A DNA stretch of 64,000 nt from Marinococcus luteus (lineage in GTDB: Bacteria > Bacillota > Bacilli > Bacillales > Marinococcaceae): positions 62,001-126,000 of the forward strand of contig NZ_FNNC01000005.1 in NCBI RefSeq assembly GCF_900106595.1, read 5' to 3'. The notes under the pieces were generated by a model, which ran no database searches, was not told where the DNA came from, and saw only the letters and a program-made list of their open reading frames with translations. Of this stretch, positions 8,253-17,984 are shown piece by piece; position 1 is the first letter of the stretch; each line of letters starts with the position of its first letter. The translations under genes and the position numbers were made by a program.

Positions 8253-9095
8253 TTAAAACTCTTCATATACCGCCGGGTCCTGATCATTTATGCGTCCGTC
8301 CGGATGATTCAAGGAGGCAAGCATCTCCATTTCCCGTTCGTCGAGCGCAAAGGAAAAGATCGAAAGGTTTTCAATCTGCCGGCGGGGCGACATCGATTTC
8401 GGTATCGGGATCGTGCCCAGCTGATAATGCCAGCGGAGAATAATCTGAGACACCGTTTTATTGTGATTATTTGCTATTTTACGAAGCGTCTCGTCCTGCA
8501 GTACATCGCTCGCCTTTGCCAGCGGACTCCAGGATTCGGTTTGAATATCATGCTTTTCGTGCCATTTTCTTGATTCTTCCTGGTTAAAATACGGGTGCAG
8601 TTCAATTTGATTGATGCTCGGCTTCACGCCTGTCTCTTTTTCAAGATGCTCCAGGTGTTCCGGTAAAAAGTTGCATACCCCGATGGAGCGGACCAGTCCC
8701 CATTTTTGGGCCTCAATCAGCGCCTGCCATGCTTCAACGTAATGTCCCTGCTTTGGGTTGGGCCAATGAATCAAATACAGGTCATAGTAATCCAGCCCTG
8801 CGCGGTACAGCGATTCCTGTATTGCCGGGACAGCCTTGTCATATTTATGATAGCGTCCCGGAAGCTTGGACGTAATCCGGAGCTCCTGCCTCGGGACAGA
8901 GCTGCGCCGCACGGCTTCTCCGACTGTGCCCTCATTCTCATAGTTGTACGCCGTGTCGATCAGTCGGTAGCCTGCATGAATCGCACGGTCCACAGCACTT
9001 GCCCCTTCGTTCCCAATCACCGCCGCCGTCCCAAAACCAATGACTGGAAGTGTCAGGCCGTCATGCAGGCGGATTTCCGGAATTGAATTATTCAT
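8253..9095 (-). CDS. Aldo/keto reductase
   Basis: NADPH-dependent oxidoreductase of the AKR superfamily, a TIM-barrel enzyme reducing aldehydes or ketones; physiological substrate unknown. The catalytic tetrad can be placed: Asp and Tyr in LIDTAYNYENE, Lys in RITSKLPG, His in LYLIHWPNP. The C-terminal cofactor site is IPIPKSMSPRRQIEN. The start at 9095 (MNNSIPEI) follows AAAGGATGAG; a longer form starting at 9125 lacks such a site. It is convergent with gbsAB. About 280 residues is normal for bacterial AKR5-like enzymes. No functional link to betaine synthesis can be shown. Confidence 0.85.
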   Translation of the reverse strand: MNNSIPEIRLHDGLTLPVIGFGTAAVIGNEGASAVDRAIHAGYRLIDTAYNYENEGTVGEAVRRSSVPRQELRITSKLPGRYHKYDKAVPAIQESLYRAGLDYYDLYLIHWPNPKQGHYVEAWQALIEAQKWGLVRSIGVCNFLPEHLEHLEKETGVKPSINQIELHPYFNQEESRKWHEKHDIQTESWSPLAKASDVLQDETLRKIANNHNKTVSQIILRWHYQLGTIPIPKSMSPRRQIENLSIFSFALDEREMEMLASLNHPDGRINDQDPAVYEEF

Positions 9096-9210
9096 CAATG
9101 ACTCATCCTTTCCCTGAAAGCTCAAAATATGGTCATGCTTTTGTTCGGTAGTTCTCTTCCCCTTTTGAGGTGTTTATTAACCTGAGTAAAGACAGAAATA
9201 CCAAGATATA

Positions 9211-9262
9211 AAAAGCCGCTTCAGGCTCCGGATGTACCAGAAGCCTAAAGCGGCTTTTTTGT
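9211..9262 (-). terminator. Terminator of the dnaX-recR-yaaL operon
   Basis: Inverted repeat AAAAAAGCCGCTTTAGGCT / AGCCTGAAGCGGCTTTTT just after yaaL, with T runs on both strands. Confidence 0.85.
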
Positions 9263-9263
9263 A

Positions 9264-9494
9264 TTAATTCCGAATAAACGGGCTTGTTTTTACTTCATAC
9301 CTCTGATGCCTTGCTTCTTTGAGTAAAAAAACATATTTGGCCTGATGAATTTTGAACTGGATCGTAAGTTCTTCCGACGGCTCCACGCTTTTATTCAACA
9401 GCTGCTGGTACTGCTCCATTTTTTCCTTCGCAGCGTAGATATGGTCCTTCAGCCGTTCGAGCTCCTGTTTTTTCAGCTTTTTTTTCAGTGGCAT
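9264..9494 (-). CDS. yaaL: YaaL family protein (DUF2508)
   Basis: Small protein of 76 residues, mainly two helices rich in Lys, Glu and Gln (LKKKLKKQELERLKDHIY, then LNKSVEPSEELTIQFKIHQAKYVFL). Its position directly after recR and its length match YaaL of Bacillus; molecular function is unknown. The ATG at 9494 has AAGGGGAT upstream; earlier in-frame codons overlap the end of recR. In B. subtilis bofA follows; here the operon ends at a terminator and no bofA is seen. Confidence 0.75.
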   Translation of the reverse strand: MPLKKKLKKQELERLKDHIYAAKEKMEQYQQLLNKSVEPSEELTIQFKIHQAKYVFLLKEARHQRYEVKTSPFIRN

Positions 9495-9504
9495 ACAGAT
9501 CCCC

Positions 9505-10101
9505 TTACAGCTCGCGACGTCCTTCAATGGCTTTTGATAATGTTACTTCATCAGCGTATTCCAGATCCCCGCCGATTGGGAGACCATGAGCAATTCTTGT
9601 CACCTTCATACCGGTCGGCTTCAGCAGCTTCGAAATATACATAGCTGTAGCTTCTCCCTCAATAGTCGGGTTCGTCGCAATGATCACTTCCTGAATCTGT
9701 TCGTCCTGCAGCCGGGTTAACAGATCCGGCACGTTAATGTCCTCGGGCCCCACGCCGTCCATGGGGGAAATCGCCCCGTGCAGCACGTGGTACAGCCCTG
9801 AAAATTCCCGCATTTTTTCCATCGCTATAACGTCTTTGACGTCCTGCACGACGCACACGATAGAGCGGTCGCGCTGCTTATCCTGACAGATATAGCATGG
9901 ATCCGTATCAGTAATGTGGTGGCAGACCGAACAATACGTAAGCTCCCGTTTTGCATTAACAAGCGCTTTGGCAAATTCGAGAACATCGTCTTCTTTCATA
10001 TCTAATACATAAAAAGCCAGCCGGCCGGCTGTTTTCGGGCCGATGCCGGGCAGCTTCATAAAACTGTCGATTAATTGCGAAATAGGTGTCGGATACTGCA
10101 C
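9505..10101 (-). CDS. recR: Recombination mediator RecR
   Basis: Works with RecF and RecO to load RecA at gapped or damaged DNA. 198 residues, normal length. Visible domains: N-terminal helix-hairpin-helix ([17 protein letters not shown]), a four-cysteine zinc finger (CSVCHH..CYIC, about 57-72), a Toprim domain (about 80-175, with [12 protein letters not shown] and [14 protein letters not shown]) and a Walker-B-like C-terminus. The start is GTG at 10101 after AGGAG. It lies 11 bases after ebfC. Confidence 0.97.
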   Translation of the reverse strand: MQYPTPISQLIDSFMKLPGIGPKTAGRLAFYVLDMKEDDVLEFAKALVNAKRELTYCSVCHHITDTDPCYICQDKQRDRSIVCVVQDVKDVIAMEKMREFSGLYHVLHGAISPMDGVGPEDINVPDLLTRLQDEQIQEVIIATNPTIEGEATAMYISKLLKPTGMKVTRIAHGLPIGGDLEYADEVTLSKAIEGRREL

Positions 10102-10112
10102 CTGATCTCCTC

Positions 10113-10424
10113 CTAGAACATTCCGGGAATGTTCATTCCTTTAGTAAATTTCCCCATATCCTGCTCAACAAGCTCATCCACTTTTTTCAGTGCTTCATTC
10201 ATTGCTGCAAGCATGAGGTCCTGAAGCATTTCAACATCATCCGGATCGACTACGTCTTCGTCAATTTCAATGTCTAAAATCTGTTTGTCCCCGGAAGCCA
10301 CTACTTTTACAGCTCCGCCGCCGGCTGTTGCTTCTACTGATTTTTCCTTCAATTCTTCCTGAGCTTTCTGCATGTCCTTCTGCATTTTCTGCATCTGCTT
10401 CATCATATTTGCCTGGTTTTTCAT
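10113..10424 (-). CDS. ebfC: Nucleoid-associated protein, YbaB/EbfC family
   Basis: Small DNA-binding protein (103 residues) always linked to dnaX and recR; called YaaK in B. subtilis. It is Met/Gln/Lys-rich at the N-terminus ([20 protein letters not shown]), followed by the family core ([35 protein letters not shown] shortened here) that forms a tweezer-like dimer. The ATG follows GAGGAGG. It lies 18 bases after dnaX. Confidence 0.95.
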   Translation of the reverse strand: MKNQANMMKQMQKMQKDMQKAQEELKEKSVEATAGGGAVKVVASGDKQILDIEIDEDVVDPDDVEMLQDLMLAAMNEALKKVDELVEQDMGKFTKGMNIPGMF

Positions 10425-10442
10425 TATTAATTCCTCCTCATA

Positions 10443-12194
10443 TTAGTGATCCACGACTTCGACAAATTCAGAGCCAAAGCGCTTCACTGCTTCTTCCACC
10501 AACGGATCCGGCGGCGCTTCCTGCGAATCTTCCGGAGCTTCGGACTCTTCGCTCTCTGCTTCTTCCGTTCCATTTTCCTGCTGAGTCTGCTTATACTCTT
10601 CCTTGATCCTCTCCCATTCATTCGAAAGGATCGTGTATGGCTCCAATTCTTTTCCTGTGATTTCCCGAAGGGCGTCGATAACTTCCTCCCGGAACTTTGT
10701 TTCAATCATGTTGCGGTGCATTTCGTTTTTAAAGGCCAAAAGCACGGCTGTCTCATTCACAATTACTGGTTTGGAGTTGTTCAGCCAGGCATGTCCGGGC
10801 ACGCTTCTCGACCGCATCGCATTCATCACGCTGTCCCATTGGCTCGCCAGACCCTGCAGATCCTGCTTCGTCGCTGTTTTTAAGATCTCTTTGACTTTAC
10901 CCTGCGACGGAGAAGAAGAAGCTCCTTTTTTGGAAGCACGCTTGGCCGGCTCCGGCTTCGGCTCTTCGGCTGCCGGCGCTTCCTGAACCGGAGCTGCCGG
11001 CGGCGCCGGTTTTTCTTTCAACGCTTTTTCAAGTGACGCAATACGGTTTTCGAGACGCGCATTTCTATCATCCGAAATACTGCTTTCTGCCGCCGGGGCA
11101 GTTCTGCCGGCAGAGGTATGGCAGGACTGAATCAACGCCACCTCCAGAAAGATTTTAGGATGGCTCGACCAGCGCATATCCTGGTGAATTTTATTTAACT
11201 GATCAATCATCTGGTAAATCCATTCTGCCGGGACATCAGAAGACAGGGCTTCAAACTCCTGATCGAGTGTAGCCCGGTCCAGCAGCTCCTGCATCCCCGG
11301 AGCCGCCTGGTGCAGCAGCATATCCCGGAGATAGTAGATGATGTCTTCCATAAAACGAACCGGGTCTTTGCCTTCCTTTACCAGGCGGTCGGCTGCCTGT
11401 ACCGCTTCGGCTGTATTCTGCTCCTTCAATGCCCGCACAGTATCTGTCAAAAACTGCTGCGAAACGGCGCCGGTGATAGCCAGGACGTCTTCTGCCTGTA
11501 CCGCTTCTTCAGCAAATGACATTGCCTGGTCAAGCAGGCTGAGCGCATCTCTCATTCCACCCTCCGCCGCCCGGGCAATCAGGTAGAGTGCCTGTTCCTC
11601 CGCCGAGTCCTGCTGCTCATCGAGTATATATTTCATGCGTTCGACCAGCGTCTCCGGCTGGATACGCTTAAAATCAAACCGCTGACAGCGGGAAACAATT
11701 GTAAGCGGAATTTTGTGCGGCTCCGTCGTCGCCAAAATAAAAACAGCATGCTTCGGAGGCTCTTCCAATGTTTTCAGCAGCGCATTGAAAGCCCCGGTCG
11801 ACAGCATGTGCACCTCATCGATAATATACACTTTATAACGGATGTCCCTTGGAGCGGCAATCACGTTTTCGCGAATATAACGAATTTCATCCACACCGTT
11901 ATTGGAGGCTGCGTCAATCTCTATCACGTCAACGACTGAGCCGTCCATGATCCCTCTGCAGGCGTCACACTCGTTACATGGTTCAGCTGTTGGAGCCTGC
12001 ACGCAGTTAATCGCTTTGGCGAAGATCTTAGCGGCACTCGTTTTTCCTGTTCCTCTTGGGCCGCTGAATAAGTAAGCATGGGAGAATTTTTCCTGCACGA
12101 GGGCATTTTGAAGCGTTTTTGTAATATGTTCCTGGCCGACTACGTCTTCAAGCAGCTGCGGCCGCCACATCCGGTATAAAGCTTGATGGCCCAA
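10443..12194 (-). CDS. dnaX: DNA polymerase III subunits gamma and tau
   Basis: Clamp-loader ATPase that places the DnaN sliding clamp and holds the replisome together. 583 residues. AAA+ motor: Walker A GPRGTGKTSAAK (about 45-56), zinc-binding Cys set (NCVQAPTAEPCNECDACR), DEVHMLS Walker B, sensor 1 (LATTEPHKIP). A Pro/Ala/Glu-rich linker (about 400-440) leads to the tau C-terminus. The apparent start is TTG at 12194 after AAGGGGGG. Operon dnaX-ebfC-recR-yaaL lies downstream of SRP RNA, as in B. subtilis. Confidence 0.96.
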   Translation of the reverse strand: MGHQALYRMWRPQLLEDVVGQEHITKTLQNALVQEKFSHAYLFSGPRGTGKTSAAKIFAKAINCVQAPTAEPCNECDACRGIMDGSVVDVIEIDAASNNGVDEIRYIRENVIAAPRDIRYKVYIIDEVHMLSTGAFNALLKTLEEPPKHAVFILATTEPHKIPLTIVSRCQRFDFKRIQPETLVERMKYILDEQQDSAEEQALYLIARAAEGGMRDALSLLDQAMSFAEEAVQAEDVLAITGAVSQQFLTDTVRALKEQNTAEAVQAADRLVKEGKDPVRFMEDIIYYLRDMLLHQAAPGMQELLDRATLDQEFEALSSDVPAEWIYQMIDQLNKIHQDMRWSSHPKIFLEVALIQSCHTSAGRTAPAAESSISDDRNARLENRIASLEKALKEKPAPPAAPVQEAPAAEEPKPEPAKRASKKGASSSPSQGKVKEILKTATKQDLQGLASQWDSVMNAMRSRSVPGHAWLNNSKPVIVNETAVLLAFKNEMHRNMIETKFREEVIDALREITGKELEPYTILSNEWERIKEEYKQTQQENGTEEAESEESEAPEDSQEAPPDPLVEEAVKRFGSEFVEVVDH

Positions 12195-12299
12195 CCATGT
12201 TCCCCCCCTTCTTTTCCGTTTCTTCCTCTATTCATTATACCTATTTATAAAGGTATTTTCAAAACTCAAACGACCTGAGGAAGCATTCGAATATAAAAA

Positions 12300-12327
12300 T
12301 AAAACGATCCCTGAGACGGAATCGTTT
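12300..12327 (-). terminator. Terminator of SRP RNA
   Basis: On the minus strand, AAACGATtcc and ggATCGTTT form a hairpin followed by TATTTTTA, directly after the SRP RNA 3' end. Confidence 0.65.
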
Positions 12328-12342
12328 AGCTGATATGTTTAT

Positions 12343-12633
12343 AGAGCCGTGCACCTTTCTTCGACAATATTTTCATAAGCGTTACCTGCGCAGTTTGCTC
12401 GGTCCAGGCAGCTCTGCGGCACACGGAAGAGTCCGCTTACTGCTGCTTCCTTCCGGACCTGACAGGGTTCGCGGGTTTCCGTTGCGCAGAACCTGGACGT
12501 CAACACCACTTACGCAGGGCAGACCCTACAAAAATAAAGCCTCGGAAAGGGATTCGGTCTTGCTATAGCGGATTGCAAGTACAGGGCACCGCTACCTCCC
12601 CACTTAGCACGGCAAATGGGTTCACTATATTTA
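12343..12633 (-). ncRNA. scr: Signal recognition particle RNA, large Bacillus type
   Basis: RNA core of the signal recognition particle. The minus strand contains the invariant helix-8 sequence GTCAGGTCCGGAAGGAAGCAGC (described in part; rc of 12450-12471 region). The rest aligns with B. subtilis scRNA, including GGGGAGGTAGCGGTGCCCTG near the 5' end and GAAGGTGCACGG-like 3' end. At about 290 nt it is the long form with an Alu domain. It sits between tadA and dnaX as in Bacillus. End positions are approximate to ten bases. Confidence 0.93.
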
Positions 12634-12699
12634 GGCACTTCTTATCGAAGCGCATTAATAAGTATATCTATTTTTTCGGTAATATGCAACCGATGAGGT

Positions 12700-12870
12700 T
12701 CAATCGGCAGACATAGATTTATAGCCGCTTTTACCGACTTCTTTTTCTTCCCACTCGGCAATTTTTTCTTTAATCAGATGAGGCGGTGTATGCATAATCT
12801 GCTCAGCCGGGACATTCAGCTTTTCAGACAGCTTCTGCGCCGTTTCCACGGTAAATTGATTTGAACGCAC
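12700..12870 (-). CDS. Small conserved-looking protein, 56 residues, unknown function
   Basis: A frame opening with GTG at 12870 after AGGGGG encodes a 56-residue protein beginning MRSNQFTVETAQKLSEKLNV and containing PAEQIMHTPPHLIKEKIAEW. It ends in EVGKSGYKSMSAD. Codon use looks like neighbouring genes, with sensible amphipathic helices and no rare residues. The middle resembles a short helical domain, but I do not recognise a family. It lies between tadA and SRP RNA on the same strand. Cytosolic; no signal peptide or membrane segment. Confidence 0.6.
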   Translation of the reverse strand: MRSNQFTVETAQKLSEKLNVPAEQIMHTPPHLIKEKIAEWEEKEVGKSGYKSMSAD

Positions 12871-12956
12871 TGGAAAACCCCCTGTTTATTCAATAATTTT
12901 GTTAAATATAGCACGAACTGCTTCTATATTCCAAATAGAATTAAACGACTGTAGAG

Positions 12957-13481
<525 letters not shown>

Positions 13482-13525
13482 TTAAAAAAAACTGCCGTCT
13501 GGGGCAGTTCTCACTGGTAAATTAA

Positions 13526-13618
13526 TGGCGGAGGAGGAGGGATTCGAACCCCCGCGGGCCGCAAAGCCCCTGGCGGTTTTCAAGACCGCTCCCTTCAGCC
13601 AGACTTGGGTACTCCTCC
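13526..13618 (-). tRNA. tRNA-Ser(UGA)
   Basis: 93-nt type II tRNA with acceptor GGAGGAG/CTCCTCC, a long variable arm, T-loop GGTTCGAATCC, anticodon loop CTTGAAA giving UGA, discriminator G and encoded CCA (13526-13528). Position upstream of tadA matches other Bacillaceae. Confidence 0.97.
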
Positions 13619-13700
13619 GTGCTGAAAAATATGTAGCTTGGTGACTGACAACGATAATCATAGCACAGGCCCAACCGTTGATCAACCCATACAGAAAGAA

Positions 13701-13740
13701 AATTTCCCCGTCCCTCAAAGACTTACGGAACGGGAAAATA
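13701..13740 (-). terminator. Terminator of the opp operon
   Basis: On the minus strand, TTTTCCCGTTCC pairs with GGGACGGGGAAA and is followed by TTTTCTTTC, a few bases after oppF. Confidence 0.75.
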
Positions 13741-13744
13741 TAAA

Positions 13745-14677
13745 TTATACCGGCGCCTGCTGCTGCATCTCTTCAAATTCTTTACTTGTGCACAGCACGT
13801 AGTGATCTTTTGTTACTTCCCGGAACTCAGGCTCTTCGCTCTGGTCATGATCTTCCGGGTTATAAGCAAGACGGCGTCTTGTGCGCTCGTGTACCGGATC
13901 CGGCTGCGGAATAGCGGACAGAAGTGATTTCGTATACGGATGCAGCGGATTTCTGTACAGCTCTTCACTCGAAGCAAGCTCCACCAGCCGGCCGAAATAC
14001 ATGACACCAATACGGTCGCTGATATATTTTACCATGGACAGGTCGTGGGCAATAAACAAGTACGTTAAATCCTCTTCCCGCTGAAGCTTTTTCATTAAGT
14101 TGACGACCTGTGCCTGAATCGACACATCGAGAGCCGAAATAGGTTCATCGGCAATGATAAATTCCGGCTTCACAGCAAGCGCCCGTGCAATCCCGATCCG
14201 CTGGCGCTGGCCCCCGCTGAATTCGTGTGGATAGCGCTCTGCATGCTCCCTGCTCAGCCCCACCGTTTCGAGCAGCTCATACACACGCTGGCGCCGCTCC
14301 TCTTTATCGTTTGCAAGGCCGTGAATGTCAATGCCTTCCGCGATAATATCAATGACCTTCATCCGCGGGTTCAGCGAGGAATACGGATCCTGGAAAATCA
14401 TCTGCATCTGGCGGTTAAACTTTTTCAGCTCCGTCTTGGATTTTTTCCCCTGAACATTTTCTCCCTTGAACAAAACCTCGCCGCTCGTCGCTTCATACAG
14501 ACGGATAATCGAGCGCCCGGTCGTTGACTTTCCGCAGCCCGATTCTCCTACAAGGCCGAACGTTTCCCCTTTGTATATATCAAAATTCAAGCCATCGACT
14601 GCCCGCACGACACTCTTTCTGCCTGTTTTGAAGTGCTGGCTCAGATTTTTGATTTCCAATAATTTCTCATCGCTCAT
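13745..14677 (-). CDS. oppF: Oligopeptide ABC transporter ATPase OppF
   Basis: One of two cytoplasmic ATPases that drive peptide uptake by OppABC. 310 residues from the ATG at 14677 (RBS GGGAGG, overlapping the end of oppD). Walker [10 protein letters not shown] (about 42-50), signature FSGGQRQR, Walker [13 protein letters not shown], and H-loop AHDLS. The OppF-type C-terminus has the [16 protein letters not shown] segment found in dipeptide/oligopeptide ATPases. Last gene of oppABCDF. Confidence 0.95.
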   Translation of the reverse strand: MSDEKLLEIKNLSQHFKTGRKSVVRAVDGLNFDIYKGETFGLVGESGCGKSTTGRSIIRLYEATSGEVLFKGENVQGKKSKTELKKFNRQMQMIFQDPYSSLNPRMKVIDIIAEGIDIHGLANDKEERRQRVYELLETVGLSREHAERYPHEFSGGQRQRIGIARALAVKPEFIIADEPISALDVSIQAQVVNLMKKLQREEDLTYLFIAHDLSMVKYISDRIGVMYFGRLVELASSEELYRNPLHPYTKSLLSAIPQPDPVHERTRRRLAYNPEDHDQSEEPEFREVTKDHYVLCTSKEFEEMQQQAPV

Positions 14678-14679
14678 AT

Positions 14680-15732
14680 TTACTGTCCTGCCTCCCATTT
14701 CCCGTCCATCTCCTCAATGCGCTGCTGTACTGAGGCGGGTGGTTGTACGTCCGGTGAATTTTCGTGCAGCAGCCATGTCGCTGCGTAATGCGTCTCAGAG
14801 ACCTGAAACATCGGCGGCTGCTCTTCGTAATCAATTTTTAATGCGTACCGGTTCCGGGGAGCAAAAGCATCCCCTTTGGGCGGATGAAGCAGATCCGGAG
14901 GCGTTCCCGGGATGGCAAATAATTCTTCCTCGCGCTGATCCACTGTCGGCATGGAGCCGAGCAGCCCCCATGTATAAGGGTGCTTGGGATTATAGAAAAG
15001 TTCATCGACAGCGCCGATTTCTACAATTTTACCAGCGTACATGACTGCCACCCGGTCCGCCACATTTGCAACAACACCCAGGTCGTGCGTAATGAAAATG
15101 ATCGAGGTTTCAAACTCTTCCTGAATATCTTTCATAATATCGAGAATCTGCGCCTGAATTGTTACGTCGAGCGCTGTTGTCGGCTCGTCCGCGATCAATA
15201 CCTTCGGGTCGCAGGCAAGAGCAATGGCAATGACCACCCGCTGGCGCATACCGCCGGAAAACTGGTGCGGATACTGATCCATTCTTGCCTTCGCGTCCGG
15301 AATCCGGACCAGCTCCAGAAGCCGTACCGCTTCTGTTTTCGCTTCCTCTTTGTTCATTCCGCGGTGCATCCGCAGCCCTTCCATCACCTGCGTTCCTACC
15401 TTCATCGTCGGATTCAGGGAGGTCATGGGATCCTGGAAAATCATCGCAAAATCCTTACCGCGGTATTTGGTCATCTGCTTATCGCTCAGCTTGGCAAAAT
15501 CCTCATCCCCATATAGAATATTGCCGTTTTTAATATACCCCTTCGGTGCCGGAAGCAGTCCCATCAGCGCCTTTGTCGTTACCGATTTGCCCGATCCGGA
15601 CTCGCCTACGATCGCCAGGGTCTCCCCTTTTCCGACTGAAAAACTAATGTCTCTTACCGCCTGAACTTCACCGTTGGCAGTTTTAAAGGAAACACTTAAA
15701 TTTTTCACTTCTAAAATGGTTTCATTACTCAT
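14680..15732 (-). CDS. oppD: Oligopeptide ABC transporter ATPase OppD
   Basis: Partner ATPase to OppF. 350 residues from the ATG at 15732, preceded by GGGAGG. Walker A GESGSGKS (about 38-45), signature FSGGMRQR, Walker [13 protein letters not shown] and H-loop THDLG. The C-terminal part has [12 protein letters not shown] and a Pro-rich segment ([17 protein letters not shown]). The Cys cluster present in many OppD proteins for an iron-sulfur site is absent. Two bases separate its stop from oppF. Confidence 0.95.
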   Translation of the reverse strand: MSNETILEVKNLSVSFKTANGEVQAVRDISFSVGKGETLAIVGESGSGKSVTTKALMGLLPAPKGYIKNGNILYGDEDFAKLSDKQMTKYRGKDFAMIFQDPMTSLNPTMKVGTQVMEGLRMHRGMNKEEAKTEAVRLLELVRIPDAKARMDQYPHQFSGGMRQRVVIAIALACDPKVLIADEPTTALDVTIQAQILDIMKDIQEEFETSIIFITHDLGVVANVADRVAVMYAGKIVEIGAVDELFYNPKHPYTWGLLGSMPTVDQREEELFAIPGTPPDLLHPPKGDAFAPRNRYALKIDYEEQPPMFQVSETHYAATWLLHENSPDVQPPASVQQRIEEMDGKWEAGQ

Positions 15733-15750
15733 GTTCGTTCCTCCCACATT

Positions 15751-16905
15751 CTAATCGCGCATCTTCGGATCAAACGCATCACGCATACCATCAGCCAAAA
15801 TGTTAAAGGCAATCATTAACACCGACAGCACGACGGCCGGGAATATTAATACGTGCGGCGTAGTCTGCAGAGCATCAAAGCCGTTATCAATCAACACCCC
15901 GAGCGAAGCATTCGGCGCCTGGAGCCCCAGGCCGATAAAGCTTAGAAAAGCTTCGAAGAAAATCGCATTCGGAATCGTAAACATTGTGTTTATAATGATT
16001 AAGCCTAATGTATTTGGCACCAAATGCCTTGTAATAACTTTGGAGTTAGATAAACCAAGCGTCTGGGAAGCCAGCACAAACTCTTCATTTTTCAGCTTTA
16101 AGATTTCTCCCCGGACAATACGCGACATGCCGATCCATCCGGTAATTGCAATCGCTAGTGATATGGAAAGAATACCTGGGTCCAGGACAACAATCATCAA
16201 AATTAAAATAACCAAATTCGGTATACCGGAGAGAATTTCGAGTATTCTTTGCAGAATGTTATCCGTCCTTCCACCAAAGAAACCGGAAATACCGCCGTAG
16301 GCGACACCGATAAACAAATCAAGCAGCGTTGCAATCAGGGCAATGTAGAGCGATACCCTTGTACCGTCCCACGTTCTAGTCCACTGATCGCGGCCGAGCC
16401 GGTCTGTACCAAACCAGAAGTTCTCTTCCACCCCGGCTTCTGCATAAGTATCAACACTCGCCTGAACCTGAGCGGACCCTACAGAACCATCGCCTTCACT
16501 CAGCGTTTCATATTCTACATAGTCCCCTTCACCGAAACGGCTCTCAGCGTTCATCTGCGCCTGCTCGGCAGAGATATGTTCAAACACGTATGTTTCCTGG
16601 CCGTCCATATTTAAAAACCCAATGTTTTCTAAAACAGGTGCTTTTGGAGGCAGGTTGGACCTCGATAGATCCTGCTCTCGCGGCGTGTATTCATTCATCA
16701 TTGGGCCAAATATCGCGAGCAGCGTAATTAATACTAAAGCGGCCAGGGAAATCATGGCTGCTACGTTTTTGCGTAAGGCACGGAACGCATCCTGCCAAAA
16801 CGTCCGGCTCTGGCGGTTGATTTTCTCTGTTTCTTCTTCATTGACGTCTGCCGGGGAAAACAATTCTTTATTATATTTTTTTTCTTTATCATTTTCGTGC
16901 TGCAT
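15751..16905 (-). CDS. oppC: Oligopeptide ABC transporter permease OppC, enlarged external loop
   Basis: Membrane permease subunit pairing with OppB. 384 residues against about 305 in B. subtilis OppC. The core from about 180 on carries six-helix BPD_transp_1 sequence with the EAA-type loop near GWIGMSRIVRGEILKLKNEEFV. After the first membrane helix (VAAMISLAALVLITLLAIFG) comes an extracytoplasmic loop of roughly 100 residues, rich in Glu and Gln, before FWFGTDRLGRD. Acidic external sequence fits a saline or alkaline habitat. The ATG at 16905 follows GGAGGG inside the oppB end. Confidence 0.93.
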   Translation of the reverse strand: MQHENDKEKKYNKELFSPADVNEEETEKINRQSRTFWQDAFRALRKNVAAMISLAALVLITLLAIFGPMMNEYTPREQDLSRSNLPPKAPVLENIGFLNMDGQETYVFEHISAEQAQMNAESRFGEGDYVEYETLSEGDGSVGSAQVQASVDTYAEAGVEENFWFGTDRLGRDQWTRTWDGTRVSLYIALIATLLDLFIGVAYGGISGFFGGRTDNILQRILEILSGIPNLVILILMIVVLDPGILSISLAIAITGWIGMSRIVRGEILKLKNEEFVLASQTLGLSNSKVITRHLVPNTLGLIIINTMFTIPNAIFFEAFLSFIGLGLQAPNASLGVLIDNGFDALQTTPHVLIFPAVVLSVLMIAFNILADGMRDAFDPKMRD

Positions 16906-16911
16906 AATATC

Positions 16912-17838
16912 TTATTTCCCTCCATCCAGGCGGATTCTCGGATCGATGATGCCGTAAAGAATATCAATGATTAAAATGATCAGAACGAACAAGAAACTGA
17001 AAAACAGCGTCGTTCCCATAATCATTGGATAATCGTTAGTCGTTACAGCTGTGACAAACTGTTCCCCGATCCCCGGCACCGCAAAGATCTGCTCGATAAC
17101 AAGCGTTCCGGTCAACAGACTGACTGCAAGCGGACCGAGCACTGTAATTAATGGAATCAAAGCATTACGAAGCCCGTGCTTCAAAATTACAGAAGACCAT
17201 TTAACCCCTTTGGCTCTCGCCGTCATAATATAATCCTTATTGAGCACTTCAAGCATCTCTGTACGCATAAACCTCGCACAAATCGCCATAGGGAATATTA
17301 ATAATGCGATTGTCGGCATAATAGTGTGGGCAAATGTGCCCCACGTGGCGACCGGCAATACCTGCCATTGCACGCCTAAGTAATATTGAAGAAGTCCTGC
17401 AAAAATAAAAGACGGAATGGAAGTTCCAATAACCGCAAGCAGCGTGGAACTAAAGTCTAAAATACCATTATGAAAAATAGCAGCAATCAACCCGAGGATG
17501 GCGCCTAAAAAAGAACCAATAATTAACGACTGAATCCCGAGCTGCAGAGACGGGCCAATCCGGTTCTCAAGTATCGATGAAACGTCCCGGTTATCGAACT
17601 GAAAAGAAACCCCCAGGTCTCCCTGGACGAGGCCAAGCATGTAGTCAACATATTGCAGCGGCACCGGCTTGTCCAACCCGTACTGCTCCAGCACAATCTG
17701 CTGCTGGGCTTCGGGTAGGCGGTCGGCAGCGCTCAGCGGTGTCCCCGGCATTAATTTCATAAGAAAGAATGTAATACTGGCGATAATAAAGAGCGTGATC
17801 ACCATGTAGACAATTCTTGTGACAATGTAACGAGCCAT
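16912..17838 (-). CDS. oppB: Oligopeptide ABC transporter permease OppB
   Basis: Membrane permease subunit. 308 residues, normal size; N-terminal helix YIVTRIVYMVITLFIIASI, five further helices, and the conserved cytoplasmic loop MRTEMLEVLNKDYIMTARAKG that contacts the ATPases. The ATG follows AAGGAGG. It is separated from oppA by 146 bases containing a strong hairpin, which probably sets the lower level of permease message relative to the binding protein. Confidence 0.95.
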   Translation of the reverse strand: MARYIVTRIVYMVITLFIIASITFFLMKLMPGTPLSAADRLPEAQQQIVLEQYGLDKPVPLQYVDYMLGLVQGDLGVSFQFDNRDVSSILENRIGPSLQLGIQSLIIGSFLGAILGLIAAIFHNGILDFSSTLLAVIGTSIPSFIFAGLLQYYLGVQWQVLPVATWGTFAHTIMPTIALLIFPMAICARFMRTEMLEVLNKDYIMTARAKGVKWSSVILKHGLRNALIPLITVLGPLAVSLLTGTLVIEQIFAVPGIGEQFVTAVTTNDYPMIMGTTLFFSFLFVLIILIIDILYGIIDPRIRLDGGK

Positions 17839-17916
17839 GTGCTTTTTTCCTCCTTGGAGATTTCATGATGTTTTTCTCTGATGTACAAATTTTGAAATTA
17901 ACAGGAAACAAGGGAA

Positions 17917-17954
17917 AAGAGAGTATAAGCCAATTATCATGGATATACTCTCTT
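17917..17954 (-). terminator. Intercistronic hairpin between oppA and oppB
   Basis: Perfect 11-bp arms AAGAGAGTATA / TATACTCTCTT with a 16-nt loop, followed on the minus strand by TTCCCTTG rather than a long T run. It likely acts as a partial terminator or as a 3' stabiliser of oppA message. Confidence 0.6.
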
Positions 17955-17984
17955 GCCCCCTGAAAATATTATTTTATTTAATTT

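Noticed and set aside
13482-13718. A 78-codon minus-strand frame across tRNA-Ser
   Set aside because: It runs through the tRNA gene and has no ribosome-binding site.
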